Below are positions 29,465-40,700 of a stretch of 56,717 bases of DNA, piece by piece (position 1 is the first letter of the stretch; every line of letters starts with the position of its first letter). The notes under the pieces are model-generated. The model saw only the letters and a program-made list of their open reading frames with translations, was not told the DNA's origin and searched no databases. The stretch lies in assembly GCA_017436645.1 (NCBI GenBank), contig JAFSCR010000022.1:1-56717 (forward strand). The letters are read 5' to 3'. Both the position numbers and the translations under genes were made by a program. The stretch comes from Clostridia bacterium (GTDB taxonomy: Bacteria; Bacillota; Clostridia; UMGS1883; UMGS1540).

Positions 29465-32400
29465 ATGACAGTCAAAAAACTGGCATGCACCGTCATGGCA
29501 CTCGTCATGATGCTGTGCACAATGGGCACAGTCGCTCTGGCGGCTGAACCTGTCTATGTTGCAAAGGTTGGAGAAACCGGCTTTGCAAGCATAGACGAAG
29601 CGGTCCAAGCATGGACAAACGGCAAAACCCTCACATTACTCAGTGATGTGCAGCTTTCCGATGTGATTACACTTAAATCCACCGAAAAGCACATCTTACA
29701 GCTCGGCACATTCACAATGACTGCCGCTTCGGGAAAGGATGCAATTACTTTCTCTGTTGATGGCACAGGTCAATCGGCAAACCTTGCACTGGAAATTTAT
29801 GCTGATGCAACCAACCCCGGCGGCATCAATGCACCCGGCAAAAGCTGTATCATTACGAACAGAACGAATGCACAGGGGAAGGACAGACCGCTGACAAGAA
29901 TTTACGGCGGCGTATTTTCGGGAAGCTATGCTATAAAGCATTCAACCAGTAACGGAACAAATGCTCCTGTATTTGAAATCTATGGCGGTACATTTAATGC
30001 AGGGGTAAGATGTGACAGAGCAACTTTCATTGTTAACAACGGTACGTTCAATGGTAGTATTTACTTATCTGTTGACTCTTCTTCTTACTGCCTCATTAAA
30101 GGCGGTAAATTCAAGTCTGTACCCTCCACCTTTGCAACCCTGAATTCCAGCAAGTGGACATACGGTACTGCCAAAGGCACACTCAATGGCGATATTTATG
30201 TAGATGCAGATGGCTACTATGTTGTGAAATCCGGTACCGTCTCTGCAAAACCCGGTAATTACGAAGCTTCGACAACCTCTGTTAAGAGCAGTACATTTAC
30301 ATATAGTGCTATCAAGGATGACGGCGGCGTTGTATATTGCGAAAGCGTAGAGCAGGCAATGAACACTTTCAGCGATGTAAAGCTTTACACAGCTTACAAC
30401 GGGGATAAGACCGTATCTTCCGGCACATTTAACTTAGATGCAACCGAAGCTGCATTCGGTGGCAACGTATCTCTTCAGAAAGCGGCTCAATTTGTCATTA
30501 AATACCCCGAAACCGCACCTTACACGGGAACGGTCGAAAATGTTACTGACCATTACGAAGTGGAAGTAAGCGAAACTATATCGGGCGGTATCGTTACCAA
30601 AACCTTTAAGAGCTATGAAGTTATTGACGAAACCAATGCCACAGTAAGAGTGGAAGGCGACGGCTCAGTTGCATACTTCAAGGATTTCAGCACAGCTCTT
30701 GCAAGCTGCTTCGGCACAACCGGTAAAACCGTTGTCCTGATGGCAAATGTAAACAACACCTTCTTTAACACCAATAATGCCACGACAGAAACTGATGTTA
30801 CCATTGACCTTAATGGTTATACATGGTCCAGCCATTCCGGCTGCGGCGATGCAAGGGTGGCTTCCAAAGTTACTATTGTAGATTCCAGCGATGCACAGAC
30901 CGGTCTTGTAAAGCGTGATATCTTTACAAGTCTTACAGGCAACAATTACACCCCCGTAGTTGCCGGCGGCAACTGGGTAGTGGATCCTTCCGATTATGTT
31001 ATCAAAGGCTACACCGCCGATACAAATGCGGACGGTACATACTTCATTCGTGAAAAACATCCGGTTTGCGAAGTTTATATGCCTGCTTCCACCATGTCCC
31101 TCCGGGCTGCAAACCTCATTCTCGTTGACAGCTATGAAACTCTCGAAGAAGCTTTTGCGGCAGCACAGGATGGCTACACCGTAAAGCTTATCAAGGATAT
31201 TGAAGTCGACAAGGCACTCACCACAGAAGCAGACATCATCTTTGACCTTGGCGGCAAAACCATTACAGGTAAAGATACTGCTACAGGTTCCTTTACTTTA
31301 ATCAGTGTCAAGGATGACACACATCTGACAGTTACCGACAGCGTCGGCGGCGGCAAAATCACCCTCAAGGCCGAAAACAACCGCGCATGGAACGCAATGA
31401 GCAACATCTTTGAAAACCGTGGTTCCGAGCTTACCATCGAGGGCGGCACATTCGAGCACCTTGGCGGCACGGACATGGCATTCGTTGTAAACGTTAATGC
31501 AAATTCCTATGGCGATGCAACGCTCAATGTAGAAGGCGGCGAGCTTTCCTCCTCTTACATTGCAGTTCGCTTGTTTATGGACTCTAAGTCTTCCAATGCA
31601 GGAAGCGGCACGGCCGTTGTAAATGTTTCTGACGGCACACTGGAAGGTCCCTCCCGTGCTATCTGGGCACAGGCGCCGAACAGTATTGACGGCCAGAAGG
31701 GTACCATTAACGTAAGCGGCGGTACAGTTAGCATGATTGATACTGCAAGAAGTGCGGCATCCGTTGTAAACACCACCATTTCCGGCGGTACGGTTGGCAA
31801 TATCAAGGCTGAAAAAGGCGAAGTGAAAATTACAGACGGTACCATCACCGGCATCCTCACCATTTTAGATGCAGACGGCAATGCAGTGGCAGAAGATACA
31901 ATTATCTCCGGCGGTAAATTTGTAAATGATCCGTCCGGCTACGAAGCAGAAGGTTTTGACACCTTTAACACAGGCGCTTCCGACACACCCTTCATGGTAG
32001 AAGAAAAGGTTGCAGAAAAAGTAAAGGTAGTCTTCGCCGAAACCGGCAAGGCAGGCGTTTTTGACATTCAGCTTGTAAGCGAAGATGCATACGAAATTTA
32101 CGAATTCGTAGCCGCTGAACTTACCTTCAAGAATGCTTCCAAGACAAACGGCGGCGCTGACATGCAGTATGAAATTTCCGGCGTAAAAGACGTAACTTCC
32201 GCTGAAGAAAACTTCGGCATCGAAAACGATGCAGACGAAAGAACCTTCAACTTCCGTCTTGTAAATCATACAGATGTTTTTGCACGTCCTACAGGCAAGA
32301 CCATTACCATCGGCCAGATTAAATTCATTGGAGAAAGCGATAACGGTTTAAACCTTACCGTAACAGGTGAAAAGGTTGCAGCTACAAAGCGTGGCACACA

Positions 32401-32983
32401 TGACGAAGATTGGTACAAGATGGAAGACGGCACACTTCTCGCAGGCGCCGGCATCTCCGGCGGTGCAGCTGTAGAGGCAAAACGTGACGTTGTAGTAAAT
32501 GTTGCATTTGTCCATGACCTGAACCTCGGCCACTGGCAGAATAACGACCTTACCGTAACCCTCAAAGATGCATTCGGCAAGGAATATGATGCACAGGATA
32601 TTTCGGACGGTCTTGCAACATTTACGGCTGTTCCTCTCGGCAGAATCACCGTAACCCTTTCCGGTGCAGGCTTCAGAACATATCACTACACCACGGTTAT
32701 GGAAGAATCTGCAACGCCTCTCGTTCTCAATTTCTGGAACGACGTAAAAAGAGAACGCGCAGAAGCTATCGAAGAAGGAAAAGGCACAATGCCTCACAAC
32801 TTCCTCGTTGGCGATATCGTAATGGACTACACAGTTGACGAATATGACCTTGCAGCTGTAACTTCCTACTACGGTATGTATGACCTTACCGATGCAGATA
32901 AGTATATGAGATATGACTTAAACCGTGACGGTAACATCGATATTATTGACGTTGCCTACGTTCTGCACACATTAAATAACTAA
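29465..32983 (+). CDS. Secreted beta-helix protein with cohesin-like and dockerin-like C-terminus (paralog A)
   Basis: I prefer the ATG at 29465 (MTVKKLACTVMAL), six bases after GAAGGA, over 29459, which is too close. Layout of 1172 residues: signal peptide 1-26; right-handed beta-helix/pectate-lyase-like region about 35-850 with many GGT/NGT turns; cohesin-like domain about 880-1005 (GVFDIQLVSEDAYEIYEFVA); carboxypeptidase-regulatory-like beta domain about 1025-1100; dockerin-like end with LVGDIVMDYTVDEYDLAAV and YDLNRDGNIDIIDVAYVL. No SLH, so it is probably held at the surface through cohesin-dockerin-type contacts. Its last 320 residues nearly match paralog B. Confidence 0.85.
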   Translation: MTVKKLACTVMALVMMLCTMGTVALAAEPVYVAKVGETGFASIDEAVQAWTNGKTLTLLSDVQLSDVITLKSTEKHILQLGTFTMTAASGKDAITFSVDGTGQSANLALEIYADATNPGGINAPGKSCIITNRTNAQGKDRPLTRIYGGVFSGSYAIKHSTSNGTNAPVFEIYGGTFNAGVRCDRATFIVNNGTFNGSIYLSVDSSSYCLIKGGKFKSVPSTFATLNSSKWTYGTAKGTLNGDIYVDADGYYVVKSGTVSAKPGNYEASTTSVKSSTFTYSAIKDDGGVVYCESVEQAMNTFSDVKLYTAYNGDKTVSSGTFNLDATEAAFGGNVSLQKAAQFVIKYPETAPYTGTVENVTDHYEVEVSETISGGIVTKTFKSYEVIDETNATVRVEGDGSVAYFKDFSTALASCFGTTGKTVVLMANVNNTFFNTNNATTETDVTIDLNGYTWSSHSGCGDARVASKVTIVDSSDAQTGLVKRDIFTSLTGNNYTPVVAGGNWVVDPSDYVIKGYTADTNADGTYFIREKHPVCEVYMPASTMSLRAANLILVDSYETLEEAFAAAQDGYTVKLIKDIEVDKALTTEADIIFDLGGKTITGKDTATGSFTLISVKDDTHLTVTDSVGGGKITLKAENNRAWNAMSNIFENRGSELTIEGGTFEHLGGTDMAFVVNVNANSYGDATLNVEGGELSSSYIAVRLFMDSKSSNAGSGTAVVNVSDGTLEGPSRAIWAQAPNSIDGQKGTINVSGGTVSMIDTARSAASVVNTTISGGTVGNIKAEKGEVKITDGTITGILTILDADGNAVAEDTIISGGKFVNDPSGYEAEGFDTFNTGASDTPFMVEEKVAEKVKVVFAETGKAGVFDIQLVSEDAYEIYEFVAAELTFKNASKTNGGADMQYEISGVKDVTSAEENFGIENDADERTFNFRLVNHTDVFARPTGKTITIGQIKFIGESDNGLNLTVTGEKVAATKRGTHDEDWYKMEDGTLLAGAGISGGAAVEAKRDVVVNVAFVHDLNLGHWQNNDLTVTLKDAFGKEYDAQDISDGLATFTAVPLGRITVTLSGAGFRTYHYTTVMEESATPLVLNFWNDVKRERAEAIEEGKGTMPHNFLVGDIVMDYTVDEYDLAAVTSYYGMYDLTDADKYMRYDLNRDGNIDIIDVAYVLHTLNN

Positions 32984-32994
32984 TAAAAAAGAGG

Positions 32995-33058
32995 AGAGGG
33001 AGTTCTCCCTCCCTCTTGCAAGGGGCATGAAAATTTCGTGCTCCTTGCAAGAGGTTAT
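32995..33058 (+). other. Conserved 3' hairpin pair after paralog A
   Basis: GAGGGA-GTTC-TCCCTC, then a long stem CTTGCAAGG...CCTTGCAAG. No T-run follows, so it is not a classic terminator. It is repeated after paralog B with pairing-preserving changes. Confidence 0.65.
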
Positions 33059-33211
33059 AGGACAGACACAAAAAATCTCTTTTATGACATCTTAGGAGGT
33101 GAAAAACCCCCTTTCGTTTTTGCAGAAGGACGACACGGGAAGGCACCACAATTTCTGCCCGCAGGCGAAGCGGTATTTTCGCAAAAAATTTATAGAAAGA
33201 AGGATTTTTCA

Positions 33212-36200
33212 ATGAACTTGAAAAAGATGCTCAGCGTAATCATGGCAACCATGATGCTTTTAGGCACAATGGGCATGACTGCACTGGCTGATGCAGCATG
33301 GGACGGCACAAGCATTGACACCGCATGGTACGATGGAGCAGCAGTAGATGCTACTTCTTATACTATCGCAGATGCTGATGATCTTGCCGGCCTTGCAAAG
33401 CTTGTTAATGAAGGTAATTCCTTCAACCAGAAGACGGTTACCCTTTCTGCCGATATTGATCTCGGCGAAAAGGAATGGACACCGATTGGTAATTCCGCAA
33501 ATAACTTCCAGGGTACATTTGACGGCGGAGGCAAGACCATTTCTAACCTGCTTATCACAAGCGGAAACGACTATGTAGGTCTTTTTGGCTATACTACAAA
33601 CGGCGAAGTGAAAAACCTGACAATTCACAATGCAAAGGTTACCGGCCGTGTAGGTGTTGGTGCACTTTCCGGCTGCCCTTACACCAGTAAGTATACAAAT
33701 ATTACGCTTTCCGGCCATGTGGAAATTAACGGTATGTCCTATGTAGGCGGCGTACTTGGCAGAAATGCATATGCAAACCTGACAAATATTACCGTTAATG
33801 TTGATGACACCAGTTATGTATATGCAAATTCCATTGAGAACGGCACAGCCTATCGTTCCTATGTAGGTGGCGTTGTCGGCTTTATGGGTGAAGGCGGTCA
33901 CAAGGTTACACAAGTAACTTCCAACATTGACGTTAAGGGTTCCACCTGTAACGTTGGTGGCATCACCGGTATCATCCATTACGGCAATACATTTGAAAAT
34001 GTTACTTGCGCAGGTGATGTGTACTGTGAAGACGAAGAAAATGCCGAAATCGGCGGTATTGCCGGCACATGGAACAACGGCGGTTCTCCGGTCACAATGA
34101 AAAATTGTGATTTCACCGGCAAAACCTACGTTGCGGATGAAGAAGTAAAGGTTCCCGTTGCTGGCCCCGCTTACAGCGCAACCGGCGCAGGTAAGCTGGA
34201 ACAGACGGGTGTTGCAAAAATCGGCACAACGCTTTATGATACATTTGAAGATGCCCTTGCAGCTGTAGAAAGCGGCGATGTTACCATCGAGCTTCTTGGC
34301 GATGCAAGCCTTTCCTACGGCGCACGTGAAGCTTACGGCAAGGCTGATACAACTTCCATTACCGTAAACGGTAACGGCTGTACCTTAACCTTAAACCAGA
34401 CCGACTCTGACTGGTCCTCCATCGGCATGGCAAATGCAGACGGCGTTCTGAAGCTGAATGATATGGACGTTGTAAAGACCGGTTATGGCGCTACAAGCGG
34501 CGCATGGAACACCCATGCTATGATCTTTAAATCCAATGTAGAATTTACAAACGTTGATTTTGCCGGCAGCGTTGCCGTTGAAGGTAAAAAGTCCGTTCTC
34601 AAAAATGTAAACATTACAGAGGACAATGGTTATTACGGCCTTTGGATTCCGGCAAATGTTGATTCCGTAGAATTTAACGGCGGCAGCATCACAGCTACAA
34701 ACGGCGGCCGTGGCATTAAAATTGCGGATCAGTATGTTGAAACTGAAGCAAAGCAGATTGCCCTTACCGTAAAGGATGTTACCTTTGAAACTGCAAAGAA
34801 AGCAGCTATTATGGTAACTTCCACAGGCGGTGCTGCAATCACCGTTTCTGATATCGATATTTCTAAGGTCGCCGCAGACAGCACAAATGCTGTTTGGGTT
34901 GACGAAGGCCGTATGGATTATCAGAATAACGTAACGGTTACAGGCGGCACAAAGGACACGGAAGGCGCAGTTGCAAAAATTAACGGTTATGGCTATGCCA
35001 GCTTCGAGAAGGCTCTCGCTGATGCAGAAGAAGGCGATATTATTGACCTTTTAGGCAACACCCATAAGCTTGATAACACCAATAAGAATGTTACAAAGTC
35101 TATTACCATCGAAAATGGTACCTTTGACATTACAGACGGTGTTTGGAACGGCAACTCCATTTTTGACATCTATAACGGTGCATACCTGACATTAAACGAA
35201 GTAGATTTTGTAGGTGATAACTACAGTTCCGCATTCGGCGTTTTATATGCACGTGAGAATGCCACAGTTGAGCTTAATGACTGTGATTTTGAGCTTTCCA
35301 ACGAACGGTTTACCGGCGGCGGCGTACTGAAGGGCTTAACAGTAAATGAAGCAACATTTATTGTGAATGATTGTTCCTTTGACCTTGAAAACCCCAACAG
35401 AGTTATTACCGGTGCCACAGTTGCATTAACAGGCGTAACCATTGATGCGAAAGTTACGGACGACACACTGGTAGTCGGCGATATGAACAACCATGCACTC
35501 CGTAATCTGGTAGGCAGAGTTATTAATTCCACAATTACCGTAGACGGTTTTGAAACCGGTATTAAGAATGACGGCGGCGACCTTGACATTACGGGTACCT
35601 CCGTTGTCACACTCAAAAATTCTAAAGACGTTGACCTCAACATTGCAGCCGGTTATCAGGTAAACGTTGCAACAACCGCAATACTTTCTTATACAACCAA
35701 GAAAGATACAGTTACGGATGCAACATTCGGTAAGTCCGTTGCTAAGGCTGACGGCATCGAATACTTCAGCCTGCAGGATGCTTTTGATGCAGCTGCAGAC
35801 GGTGCAACTGTAACACTTATGGCGGATGTTGTGTATACCCAGGATAACGCCTATGCTAACGGTGCATATCTTGAAGGCCTCTATTATTTGGGGGACAAGA
35901 ACCTGACCTTCGATCTTGGTGGACACACCATTTCGGATGACGGATCCATCAACGACTACCTGATTTATTTCAGAAACATGGGCGAAACCAAAAACAAAAT
36001 TACGCTGAAGAACGGTACCATTATTGCAGGTGCAAATGCATTTTCCGCTCTGACAATCAGCTCGGGCGGCGCAAAGTACGGAACGGATGTTGATCTTGAA
36101 AACATCACAATTGAAACCAAAGCAACATTCAATCACAACACAAACGCTGTTCGTGTAAGAGACAATTCAACCCTGAATGTAAATGCCGGTGCTACAATTA

Positions 36201-37663
36201 TTTCCAACGGTGCTTCTGCAGCGGTAAATGCATCAGTACTCGGCACTTCCGTTGCAAACATTAATTCCGGCGCAAAGCTGGTTCAGAAAAACACCAATGC
36301 ATCTTACGGTGGCAATTACGTTGGTGCTGCCATTACGGGTCTCGGAACGGTTAACGTATACGATGGCGCAACCGTAGAATCCGATGCTTACGGCGTATAC
36401 ATGTCTACTTCCGGCGTACATGAAATGAACATTTACGGCGGTAATTTCAAAACAACAAGCACGGTAAAAGCACTCCTCACAGCAGTTACCAACGGTGGCA
36501 CAGGCGAGTCTGTTACCATCAACGTGTCCGGCGGTGTGTTTGAAGGTGGTTTAAAAGAAGCAAATAAAGACGGCCATATTCAGATTTCCGGCGGTATGTT
36601 CTCTGCTGACCCTGCAGCTTATGTTGCAGATGGTTATGCCGCATACAATACCGGCGCATCCGTAACACCTTACCTCGTTGCAGAAAAGGTTGCAGATAAA
36701 GTTGAAGTAGTATTTGCAGAAACTTCTAAAGCAGGCGTTTTTGACATTCAGCTTGAAAGCACAGATGCATACGAAATTTATGAATTCGTATCCGCTGAAC
36801 TTACCTTCAAGAATGCTTCCAAGACAAACGGCGGCGCTGACATGCAGTACGAAATTTCCGGCGTAAAAGATGTAACTTCCGCTGAAGAAAACTTCGGTAT
36901 TGAAAACGATGCAGACGAAAGAACCTTCAACTTCCGTCTGGTAAATTACGACGATGTTTCCGACCGTCTGACCGGCAAGAACATCACAATCGGCCAGATT
37001 AAATTCATCGGCGAAAGCGATAACGGTTTAAACCTTACCGTAACAGGCGAAAAGGTTGCAGCTACAAAGCGTGGCACCAACGATGAAGACTGGTACAAGA
37101 TGGAAGACGGCACACTTCTCGCAGGCGCAGGCATCGTAGGCGGTGCAGCTGTGGAAGCAAAACGTGACGTTGTAGTAAATGTTGCATTTATCCATGACCT
37201 GAACCCCGGCCACTGGCAGAATAACGACCTTACCGTAACACTCAAAGATGCATTCGGCAAGGAATATGATGCACAGGATATTTCGGACGGCCTTGCAACA
37301 TTTACGGCTGTTCCTCTCGGCAGAATCACCGTAACCCTTTCCGGTGCAGGCTTCAGAACTTACCCCTACACCACGGTTATGGAAGAATCTGCAACACCTC
37401 TCGTTCTCAATTTCTGGAACGACGTAAAAAGAGAACGCGCAGAAGCTATCGAGGAAGGAAAAGGCACAATGCCTCACAACTTCCTCGTTGGCGATATCGT
37501 AATGGACTACACAGTTGACGAATATGACCTTGCAGCTGTAACTTCCTACTACGGTATGTATGACCTTACCGATGCAGATAAGTACATGAGATATGACTTA
37601 AACCGTGACGGTAACATCGATATTATTGACGTTGCCTACGTTCTGCACACATTAAATAACTAA
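33212..37663 (+). CDS. Secreted GLUG/beta-helix protein with cohesin-like and dockerin-like C-terminus (paralog B)
   Basis: The start at 33212 (MNLKKMLSVIMATMMLLG) lies after AGAAGGA and opens a signal peptide; an in-frame ATG at 33038 would add 58 residues of leader RNA sequence. 1483 residues: signal peptide 1-28; GLUG-type repeats about 95-320 (GTFDGGGKTISNLLI, YVGLFGYTTNGEVKNL); long beta-helix about 320-1150; cohesin-like about 1185-1310; beta domain; dockerin-like end identical in layout to paralog A. No SLH. It is likely displayed by the neighbouring SLH proteins. Codon use and flanks match paralog A. Confidence 0.85.
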   Translation: MNLKKMLSVIMATMMLLGTMGMTALADAAWDGTSIDTAWYDGAAVDATSYTIADADDLAGLAKLVNEGNSFNQKTVTLSADIDLGEKEWTPIGNSANNFQGTFDGGGKTISNLLITSGNDYVGLFGYTTNGEVKNLTIHNAKVTGRVGVGALSGCPYTSKYTNITLSGHVEINGMSYVGGVLGRNAYANLTNITVNVDDTSYVYANSIENGTAYRSYVGGVVGFMGEGGHKVTQVTSNIDVKGSTCNVGGITGIIHYGNTFENVTCAGDVYCEDEENAEIGGIAGTWNNGGSPVTMKNCDFTGKTYVADEEVKVPVAGPAYSATGAGKLEQTGVAKIGTTLYDTFEDALAAVESGDVTIELLGDASLSYGAREAYGKADTTSITVNGNGCTLTLNQTDSDWSSIGMANADGVLKLNDMDVVKTGYGATSGAWNTHAMIFKSNVEFTNVDFAGSVAVEGKKSVLKNVNITEDNGYYGLWIPANVDSVEFNGGSITATNGGRGIKIADQYVETEAKQIALTVKDVTFETAKKAAIMVTSTGGAAITVSDIDISKVAADSTNAVWVDEGRMDYQNNVTVTGGTKDTEGAVAKINGYGYASFEKALADAEEGDIIDLLGNTHKLDNTNKNVTKSITIENGTFDITDGVWNGNSIFDIYNGAYLTLNEVDFVGDNYSSAFGVLYARENATVELNDCDFELSNERFTGGGVLKGLTVNEATFIVNDCSFDLENPNRVITGATVALTGVTIDAKVTDDTLVVGDMNNHALRNLVGRVINSTITVDGFETGIKNDGGDLDITGTSVVTLKNSKDVDLNIAAGYQVNVATTAILSYTTKKDTVTDATFGKSVAKADGIEYFSLQDAFDAAADGATVTLMADVVYTQDNAYANGAYLEGLYYLGDKNLTFDLGGHTISDDGSINDYLIYFRNMGETKNKITLKNGTIIAGANAFSALTISSGGAKYGTDVDLENITIETKATFNHNTNAVRVRDNSTLNVNAGATIISNGASAAVNASVLGTSVANINSGAKLVQKNTNASYGGNYVGAAITGLGTVNVYDGATVESDAYGVYMSTSGVHEMNIYGGNFKTTSTVKALLTAVTNGGTGESVTINVSGGVFEGGLKEANKDGHIQISGGMFSADPAAYVADGYAAYNTGASVTPYLVAEKVADKVEVVFAETSKAGVFDIQLESTDAYEIYEFVSAELTFKNASKTNGGADMQYEISGVKDVTSAEENFGIENDADERTFNFRLVNYDDVSDRLTGKNITIGQIKFIGESDNGLNLTVTGEKVAATKRGTNDEDWYKMEDGTLLAGAGIVGGAAVEAKRDVVVNVAFIHDLNPGHWQNNDLTVTLKDAFGKEYDAQDISDGLATFTAVPLGRITVTLSGAGFRTYPYTTVMEESATPLVLNFWNDVKRERAEAIEEGKGTMPHNFLVGDIVMDYTVDEYDLAAVTSYYGMYDLTDADKYMRYDLNRDGNIDIIDVAYVLHTLNN

Positions 37664-37674
37664 TAAAAATAGAG

Positions 37675-37736
37675 GAGAGGGAGTTCTCCCTCCCTCTTGC
37701 AAGGGGTATGAAAATTTCGTGCCCCTTGCAAGAGGT
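37675..37736 (+). other. Conserved 3' hairpin pair after paralog B
   Basis: Same structure as at 32995-33058. In the long stem a G-U pair of copy A is G-C here and a C-G pair is U-G here, so pairing is kept despite base changes. Confidence 0.65.
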
Positions 37737-37768
37737 AATATCCTCAGAATAAAAAAGGAGAAAAAGCG

Positions 37769-40700
37769 ATGTTCAACAAAAGAGTACTGACATTATTTAT
37801 AAGCTTTATCATATGTTTTTCTGCCTTGCCCTTTGTGGCTGTGGCGGCAAATAATACTGAAAAGGGGGAACGGCAGGTCTATCTCCATGCATTTCCGCAG
37901 GCCCCTGCGCTTTCTTCTTCGGAGAACCGCCGCACCGTAAACGTCGGGGAAGTTACGGATATTTATCTTGCAGTTGATAACCCCAACAAAGGGGACACAC
38001 AGGGGAATACCCATCTTGAGCCCCAGTTTGATATGCAAGGGTATACCGTCAAAATTTATTTTGACACAAAGTATTTTGAATTTGCAGATGACGAAAATCC
38101 CATAGATTACAAGGTGCCCAACAAGGAAAACGGCTTTGGTATTGTAGACAGTGAGGACGTAGAACAAAATGAATCGGTGAGTGTTCTGCCCGGTTATATG
38201 ACCCACCTTCCTGCATCCAGCGACAGTACCGCCAGCCGTGATGGGTATGCCCGTGCCACCGTGTTTTTAATGAGCAACGGCTATTTCCCTTCCAAAACGG
38301 CGGCAAACGAAAATCTCTGGTACAATCTTTGTAAAATTCCTCTGCGTGCGAAGGAAACAGGCCCTACAAGCGTCCGAATTGAATATGAAACGGGCACGAA
38401 AGACGATCTGGAGCTTTTCGCTAAAAACGTTGCGGATGAAAAGCTGAATTTTTCGGCAGACGTTTTAAATGGCGGCATATTCTATTTGAATATTACGGAA
38501 GCCGGCAGACCTTCCGCACCGATTGCCACTATGCCCGGCGGCACATATCATGACGAAGTGAACACGCGCCTCTACCATGAAAATGCAGATGCCTGTGAAA
38601 TTTACTATTCAACTGACGGTGCAACCGATCCGAGAGATAATTCGGGCACAAATCCGAAGATTTTCCCGTATACGGAAGGGCAGACCCTTACATATTCCGT
38701 GAACACCACTATAAAGGCGGCGGTTTATCGCCCCTACGACGGAAAGTGGAGTGACGTTGTAAACATAACGTATGAATTCCTCCCCCGTGTGCCCTATCTT
38801 TTCAACAGCACATTCGTGCAGATTCCCAATATTTATTCGGAAACATGGAACGGACAAAATGCAGGATATTATGTTTATGCCTGTGACAATAAAGATTTCT
38901 CCCTCGGCATTACGGCAGGGAACACGGTATACTATACCTTTAATGAAAACCTGTCGGCAGATAGCATTCCGACAGGCGGCACAAATCCCGATACAGAATG
39001 GGTAGGGATTACCACCTCTCCTACGAATGAAGGGATGAAGCTTCAGAAACAGATTACAAAGAGTGAAACAGTCCTGCTTGTGACAAAGAACAAGTGGGGC
39101 ATAAGTGATGTGGTGGTTTACCATCTCTCTATCCGTCCTGCCCCTGTTTCGGCCTCGCCTGATTCGGGTCTTGATGTGCAGCAGCCCGTAACCCTTTCCT
39201 GTGACACACAGGGCGCCGTGATTTACTACACGACAAACGGGGATGACCCGAGAAAAGAAACCAAAACGGTATACACTTCGCCTTTATATCTGGAAGAAGA
39301 TACGGTTATTAAAGCGGTAAGCTACTACGAAGGCGAGTGGAGTGAAGTGACTTCCTTCTGGTACGTATTCAGTAATAAAAATAAAAGCGGTGTTTCCGCT
39401 GTGTATCCTTCCGGCGTTTATACGGGAAGTGTAGAAGTTATTCTCTACCCCGATACACCGGGCGAAATCATTGAGGTTTCTTTCGACGGCACGAACTGGA
39501 CAGAGTATGACGGCACCATTATAGGCGATACCACCACCGTGGATGCCCACGTGGAATTTAACGCCAGAATTAAACGCCCTGAAAACACACCGGATGATCA
39601 CGGCGATAAATTCGTTTACATTATTAAACCGCTTGCCCCTGTTTTTTCTCCGGAAAGCTGTGAGTTTTCAGGAGAAGATGCTGTGACGGTATTCAGCCCG
39701 GAAAGTACCAATGCCAACAAAGAACGTTTCGAGCTTTGGTACACAACAGACGGCACAGACCCCACAGCCGATGACAAGGCACAGGAAGACACAGTAATCG
39801 TGCCCGTAAAAGGCTACACGAAAATTAAAGCTGTGGTGGTGAAAGACGGTCAGTATAAGTCGGATGTTATCACACATGAATACAACGTTAGATTCGATGC
39901 ACCCGCAAAACCCATTGCCACCTTGCCTTCCGGTTACTACACAAGAGAAATCGGTTCGGATGAATTCACGGTTTCATTCCTTGCACCGCCTCACAATGTG
40001 GAAATCTACTATACCATAGGCAAAAAAACGGTGCCTTTTGATGCGCCCGACGGCGTGACGGTGGGCACAAAATATGACGGCACACCCATCCCCGTAAAGA
40101 ACGGCGATATGATACAAGCGATTAGTGTGCAGACGGTGGGCGGAAGACTTGTAAAGAGCAGTGTGGCAAAATACTGGTATGAAATTACGCCCCAGGCACC
40201 CAAGGCACCTGCATCCGGTGTTTTGGAATCGCTGCCCCTGATTCCCGTCGATGCTCTTTCGGTAGAAAGTGCGAGCGGCGAAAGAAGTAAAGTCTTTTAT
40301 AAAATCGGAACCGATGCGGACTTTGTGGAAGGTAATTTCTGCACGGATGCAGATGACGGAAACAATCAGATGCGGTTCTATATCGATACCAAAACGGGGA
40401 ATGCATATCTGGATGCGGAGAAACAGACGCTTTTATATGACGGCGGCAGAAGCAGTACATTTTCCGGCAATGTAATTCTGGAAATTAAAACCACGCTTGA
40501 CGGTGCTGAGAGTGAAACAAATGCATATGCCTATATACTCGGCGACAGCGATACGCCCCTTTCTGCACCCTATGCCGACAAAGAAAGCGGTACCTATACG
40601 GAATCGAAGGACCCGTTCGTAGTACATTTCTATTCCATCTACGAAGACAGGGACGATATTCAAATTCAGTGGAAATATGACGGTGACCCGGATTGGACGG

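Larger units (their letters stand above)
32000..37736 (+). repeat. Near-identical C-terminal coding repeats of paralogs A and B
   Basis: DNA from about 32046 to 33058 matches about 36726 to 37736 at a constant 4680-bp offset up to the stop codons, with mostly third-position changes, and includes the 3' hairpins. It marks a tandem duplication or ongoing gene conversion limited to the 3' module. Confidence 0.9.

Noticed and set aside
33038..33211. N-terminal extension of paralog B
   Set aside because: The extension overlaps a structured leader and precedes a clear signal peptide with its own ribosome site at 33212.
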